Shown: positions 59,201 through 64,000 of the stretch, in pieces
Position numbering within the stretch: position 1 is the first letter of the stretch
How the letters are laid out: each line of letters begins with the position of its first letter
Source of the DNA: Siphonodentalium dalli
Taxonomy: Eukaryota; Mollusca; Scaphopoda; Gadilida; Siphonodentaliidae
Length of the DNA stretch: 64,000 nucleotides
Direction: 5' to 3'
Assembly: GCA_032622095.1 (NCBI GenBank)
Contig: CP136062.1
Location: 158,902,875 to 158,966,874, forward strand
Notes under the pieces: generated by a model
The model's database searches: none
What the model was told of the DNA's origin: nothing
What the model saw: the letters and a program-made list of their open reading frames with translations, nothing else
Translations under genes and position numbers: made by a program

Positions 59201-60388
59201 CAAAACTTATTTTTCCAAAAGAAAAAATTTCAAAACCCCCAAAATTATTTCTCCAAAAAAAAAGTTTAAATAAAAAATTTATAACGAGTTTTCGGTTTCT
59301 GATAATCTCGATATTAAAAAATGTCGAATGTTTATAAAATTATTTGTGTGTAATATCTTTCGTTATTTTTTTGTTCAACCAATGTTTCAATGTATTTATT
59401 AATCGATGTTTAGAAATATCTTTATACCAATTATATGTGTATGGACAGTCGCTGTAATGTTGGACATTGTGACCATCGGTATGAATGCATACATTCCAGT
59501 GTTTATCGGACGCAGTTCATACATATATAATTGTCATACCTGAAAATAGACACCATTACTCTTACATAAATAATAAAGAGCGTTTATTCTTAACTTCTCT
59601 ATCCCAGATGAAGTTATTTTGAGTATATGACAGGTGTGTATTATCGTGAATTATTGGAAGTATTGAGATGTACTATCTTGAATCACGAGTGGACGAAAAA
59701 AGGGTAATGCGAAATTACAACCCCCAGAATGAATTGTCATATTCGATGGAACATATTATGTACACGTAATCACACACGACATTGTGGGTAACAATGTCGT
59801 GTGTCACACCTTGCTTTACCAAATGAATTCTATTATATTCCCGTTCACAGTTATATGCTATTCAGAAAACATATCGATTTAATGTCTGAGCAGAATTAGT
59901 TGTTTAACGGGTTAGTATCAATTAAGGTTGATAAACTGTGTCATTGTTAGCATTAACACGATAATTAGTTATCCAAAACATGCATACATAATACGTCCAG
60001 TTCGTGAGACACTCAATTATAGAAATTGCTTCGGTGTCATTGTTATAACAACATTACGTAATAACCACTTATCACTCCATTCACACTTACGATCATTTTG
60101 TATACCGAAAACTCCAGTTAGCACCGATGATGTAACATTATATCACTGCTATTGTGTCAGTTGATAGGTTCAGACAAGTTCGATGTTTATAAATAGATAA
60201 TAACAATTGTTAAATGTGCAGGTGTTCACATTGGGGGAACACATGGTTACGTAATAATAACCAGTTAAACAACTAATGTTGCCTCGTCCGTAAAAACCAA
60301 TTATCGGCCTATTCATACATTACGTTCATATATATAATCTTATATAATGTTACGTCATCCGTGCTTGCATATGTTCGGGATTTTATGG
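59201..60388. other. 5' flank of the polymerase gene
   Basis: No gene recognised. Several ACGTAA/TTACGT sites occur (60053, 60250, 60326, 60349). If a Polinton terminal repeat is present here it was not recognised. Confidence 0.4.
59772..59804. repeat. Perfect 14-bp hairpin
   Basis: ACACACGACATTGT and its complement flank the 5-nt loop GGGTA. Confidence 0.85.
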
Positions 60389-60398
60389 TATAAAAATA
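60389..60398 (+). promoter_or_regulatory. TATA box candidate for the polymerase gene
   Basis: TATAAAAATA 80 bp upstream of the ATG at 60469. This spacing leaves a 5' UTR of roughly 50 bp. Confidence 0.4.
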
Positions 60399-60468
60399 TA
60401 TATGACTAAGCTGTATTCCATATAGTGAATAGACACCGGTGTAATCACTTCTCAGGACTTCTCGAAAA

Positions 60469-62196
60469 ATGGCTGAAGAAATAATGACACCTCTAACAGT
60501 GGAGGAAATTTATGAAATAGAATGTATTCTGCAAGACATCGAGGAATACGACAAGGCTATTGTAGCTTATCAACTAGATGAAGATATTATTGAAGCATCT
60601 ACGCTTTGTTCAGGAGATGACCCATGGCCGAACCAAATCGGATACGGAGAACATGATGCGCCTAAAAATGATGTTAACAACTCACAACCCGGTACAGCTG
60701 GACCATCAGGATTACAAAACCGAGAAGACGAAGAAGGAGCTGTAAAATCAGACAATCAAACAGCCGGCAGTTCTGATATTCAAATAACCGGATATAGCAT
60801 TCGCAAAAGGAGTGAACGAACCTTCGGAAACAATTTGGCAACACAGAGAACATATGAGATCAAATTAGATGAAATTTACAAAGAAAAAAAGTTAATCGAC
60901 ATATACAGGAATCTACATTCAATGTTCGAGGACACTATTCAAAGAGCTCGTGGAAATTTGGCTGACAATGATCTTGGCAGAGTTATCATTCACCATGAGA
61001 GTTTGGACAACCCTATAGTAGTTCCGTTACAAACGTTGCAAACGTTAACTGCTAACACTGTGATTGACAGAATCGAACTCGTTTGGAACAGCAACCAAAC
61101 ACTGACTGTTAATCAAAGTTTCCGCATAGATATAGGCACCATCGAGTTACCTAAAGGCGGAGCACGGAGGAAGATAACTGCTTTACATAATGAAAGTGAC
61201 AATCTAAGAAATAAAACATCGATCGTTACGATTGAAAATACCGACAATATGTGTATGGCTCGGGCTATCGCCACATGTTGGTGTAAATTAAATATTTGCA
61301 GTCCTGATGAATGGCTAGAAATAACACAGAATAGAGGAACCAGAAATAATTTACAACTCATCATGGAATACAGAAAAGTACCGATCAGTTATTACAACAA
61401 TGTGACGTACAAAAAACGTACTGAGCAAGGAAAATTAGCCAAAGCAATTAGTGTCATCGCAGGTGTATCAACAGACAGACCAGCCAGTTTAGCAGATCTA
61501 AAAGCATTCGAGGAAACTCTGAATTTGACAATACTAGTCGTCAGTGCTAGACTGGGTAATAAATTCATTACCAGCGCGCCTACAGACGGTATAGAAAGAC
61601 CCGTGATATATTTATATCTCACTGCTAATGAACATTTCCACGCTATACAATCCATAACGGGATTCTTTAGCGCAGTATATTTCTGTGTGCATTGTTTAAA
61701 ACATTATTCACACAAAGGAAAGCATTATTGTGAACACACCTGTTTCGTGTGTAAAAGTGATAAATGTGAACAAAGTGAAAACAAAGAACATTGTTCAGAT
61801 TGTAATATGACGTGTATGTCTCATCAATGTTTCGTGCGTCATAAAGCAAAACCTATTAATCAAGCTTCGAAAGAAACGACAGCTCCTTGCGAAAAATGGT
61901 GGAAATGCTTGGACTGTACAAAAGTCATGGAGAGACGGAAAAGACGTCCGAATCAACACGTGTGTGGAGAAACATTTTGTAGATCGTGTGACAAATACAC
62001 AATGGGAGCACACGAATGTTATGTAAGGGCCATACCTCCCGTTACTGATGATGAAAGAGCTAAATTCTGTTTCTTCGACTTCGAAACCATTCAACATGAT
62101 ATATTGGAATGTTCTGAAGGATATGCACCTTTACATACAAAGGATTGCCAGGACTGTAAAGAGGATCATATATGCAAGAAATGTGCTAAGTGTCAG
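60469..62196 (+). CDS. Polinton/Maverick-type protein-primed DNA polymerase B, exon 1
   Basis: 576 codons from an ATG in good context (GAAAAATGGC) to the donor CAG|GTGAGT. The start is an acidic, low-complexity leader; a middle domain follows with LDNPIVVPLQTL, ELPKGGARRK and DNMCMARAI (Cys at residue 262), a motif found upstream of the polymerase in Polinton-like elements and possibly OTU-protease related (inference). A Cys/His-rich region spans residues about 406-530. The first exonuclease motif, FFDFET (Asp537, Glu539), starts the family B exonuclease. The enzyme would replicate the linear element from a terminal protein. No stops or frameshifts are seen, so this copy may be young or functional. 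Confidence 0.88.
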
Positions 62197-62856
62197 GTGA
62201 GTCTTAACCTAATTGTAATATATATATATATGTAACACATTACAGTCGAAATCACGATAACGTAACGCTCTTTATTAAAGGCGCTCATAAGTAGAGACGC
62301 TCTTTCATTTTAAAAAATTATATTAGATTATCGCTGAACGCTCTTTAGCTGTTATCTTGCGTGTGAGATTACCATATAACAATAACATACTTGAATTCGA
62401 CCAAAGTTAAGGGGTCTCAATATTAAAATTCAACTGAGTCACAGATGTTAAATCGAGTAATTAACTTTTTTTTTTTAATTCTTGACACATTGAAAATGTG
62501 TACCATATTTTATGTGAAAAGAGCTTTGTAATTGTTATATGGTAAACTAACATAATATATAATTGTTTTAACTTTATTGAACTTGATAGCTGCGTGCTTG
62601 AATCGACAATTATACAGGCTATATGTCGATGGTCGGATCATGATATACATTTTTAATATTGACACGTAGATTGGAACGAGTAATTTTTAGGATCAACCAA
62701 CGAACAATAGTAATACGTCAACGCTCTTTATTAACGTTGAACCCATACCAAAACATTTTTTTTTTAAATAATTATCTGAACAAAGTGTAGACGTTTTATT
62801 TTGTTTTTTATTATCGATAAAGCTAGAGGTTAAAACGTTCAATTATTACTTTTCAG
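62197..62856 (+). other. Intron in the polymerase gene
   Basis: 660 bp, GT...TTTTCAG, between phase-0 exons; the frame is identical on both sides but stops occur within. It contains ACGCTCTTTATTAA-type motifs at about 62264, 62309, 62338 and 62720, also seen in the nearby Helitrons, so it may include transposon-derived sequence. Confidence 0.75.
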
Positions 62857-64000
62857 AACTGTTTAAAAACATGGTGCGGAAAAGTTCAGCATACACCGAA
62901 CTTCCTCGTCGCCCAAACAGCTTGTTACGAATGCATGCATGAATCGTTGGAAGCGAAACCGAACTGTAGAAATTGCGGACCTCTATGTGATGCGTGTAAC
63001 GACAGTGATGCGAAGAAGAAGAAGAAGAAGAGTGACCGAAATTTATGTTCGGATACATGCGGACTCCGAGAGGTTATATTTAGCGGTCCTGATACCGGTG
63101 AAAAGTTTGGAAAATGGTTATTCTCGGAACAACACAAGGGATTCATAGCACTGGCTCACAACTTCAAGGGTTACGATGGATATTTTCTCATGGAATATCT
63201 CATTGATCAATCATTGAGACCCAAAGTTATATATAATGGATCCAAATTGATGTACCTATACATGGAAAAAGATCTTCATATCAAAGTACTGGACAGTCTC
63301 AGCTTTCTACCAATGAAGTTGGCACTGTTACCGAAAACTTTCGGTCTTGATGGCGAGAAAAAAGGATGGTTCCCGCACTTTTTCAATAAATCAGCCAACC
63401 AGAATTATGAAGGACCCTATCCGGATGCCAAATATTACGGCGCTGATTATATGAGTGTGGCTGAACGAAAAGACTTCACGAAATGGCACGCGGCTCAAAC
63501 AAATGCAGTTTTCATCTTCAAGAAAGAATTATCGGATTATTGTCGTAGTGATGTCAATATTTTGAGACAAGCTTGCATAAAATTCAGAACCCACATCATG
63601 AATGCGACTGGAAATATACAACCCGTAATTGACGAGTTTTCTGGCGATATGAAGTTCAAACTGGTTGGTGCTGTTGATCCATTCCAATACGTTACAATCG
63701 CATCGGTATGTATGGGTATATTCAGAACGAAATTCGTCGACGAGGAATGGAGAGTGCGTCTAAGTACCGAAGGGAAAACGTGGATTCCAGCTAAATGTAA
63801 AGATGGAACTTTGTCTATTTTATACAAAGGTGAATGGGTTCAAGAAACAAAACTTGAAGATGAACGCGGCGTACAAATTCGTGAGAAAGAATTTCTCAAA
63901 TCCCAGATAGCTCGAATCCCCAAGACATCATATAAAGATCAATACAGCAAAAGTTCGATTCAATGGCTGGAATGGATGATGTTCAAAGATAAAATCCACA
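62857..64000 (+). CDS. Polinton/Maverick-type DNA polymerase B, exon 2, cut by window end
   Basis: Open in one frame for 381 codons to the window edge. It continues the Cys-rich insert (CYECMHE, CRNCGPLCDAC, then a run of Lys) into a segment typical of the family (HTPNFLVAQ at the junction). It carries exonuclease motif II HNFKGYDGYF at about 63157, DSLSFLPMKL...LPKTFGL at about 63293, and motif III YCRSDV at 63538. The PFQYVTIASVCMGIF segment leads to the polymerase palm. The catalytic polymerase motifs lie beyond the window. The other Polinton genes (integrase, ATPase, capsid, protease) are not in the window. Confidence 0.9.

Overview
This is a repeat-rich stretch of an animal nuclear genome, most likely a marine invertebrate and plausibly a mollusc. 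The basis is spliced genes with GT-AG introns, non-LTR retrotransposons with zinc-knuckle ORF1 proteins, Helitrons, many foldback elements and MITEs, and a Polinton/Maverick DNA polymerase. The species cannot be named from the sequence. AT-rich intergenic and intronic DNA dominates, and real coding sequence is only a few percent.

Layout. 1-12537 is a tandem satellite of 55/52-bp units with kilobase-scale higher-order duplications; it continues off the left edge. 13365-32938 is a six-exon plus-strand gene of the tRNA 2'-phosphotransferase (Tpt1/KptA/TRPT1) family. All splice phases agree and an AATAAA signal follows the stop. Its introns are loaded with repeats: a Helitron, a decayed LINE ORF2, three copies of a LINE that carries ORF1 but no ORF2, two minisatellites, a LINE 3' fragment, and MITEs built around a 67-nt hairpin. 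33000-47900 has no convincing gene. It holds several MITE families, a cluster of a 13-bp motif, a 28S rRNA-like fragment, a foldback element with a LINE fragment inside it, and degenerate tandem repeats.

47890-59200 holds more of the hairpin MITEs. One of them sits inside an exon of a secreted PAN/apple-like protein gene (53196-53879), splitting an otherwise open frame. Exon-like pieces downstream (55969, 58703) may belong to that or to other genes. 60469-64000 is the 5' two thirds or so of an intact, intron-containing Polinton-type protein-primed DNA polymerase B that runs off the right edge. It has a TATA-like box upstream and the three exonuclease motifs in order.

Most functional content is selfish DNA. 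The points most worth following up are: the Tpt1-like gene, which seems to lack two of the four family catalytic residues; the constant-length 67-nt hairpins whose inner stems differ between copies yet stay paired, and which occur inside two different sets of transposon ends; the ORF1-only LINE family; and the precise TTAA insertion in the PAN exon. Family assignments are by eye from known motifs; no search was run.
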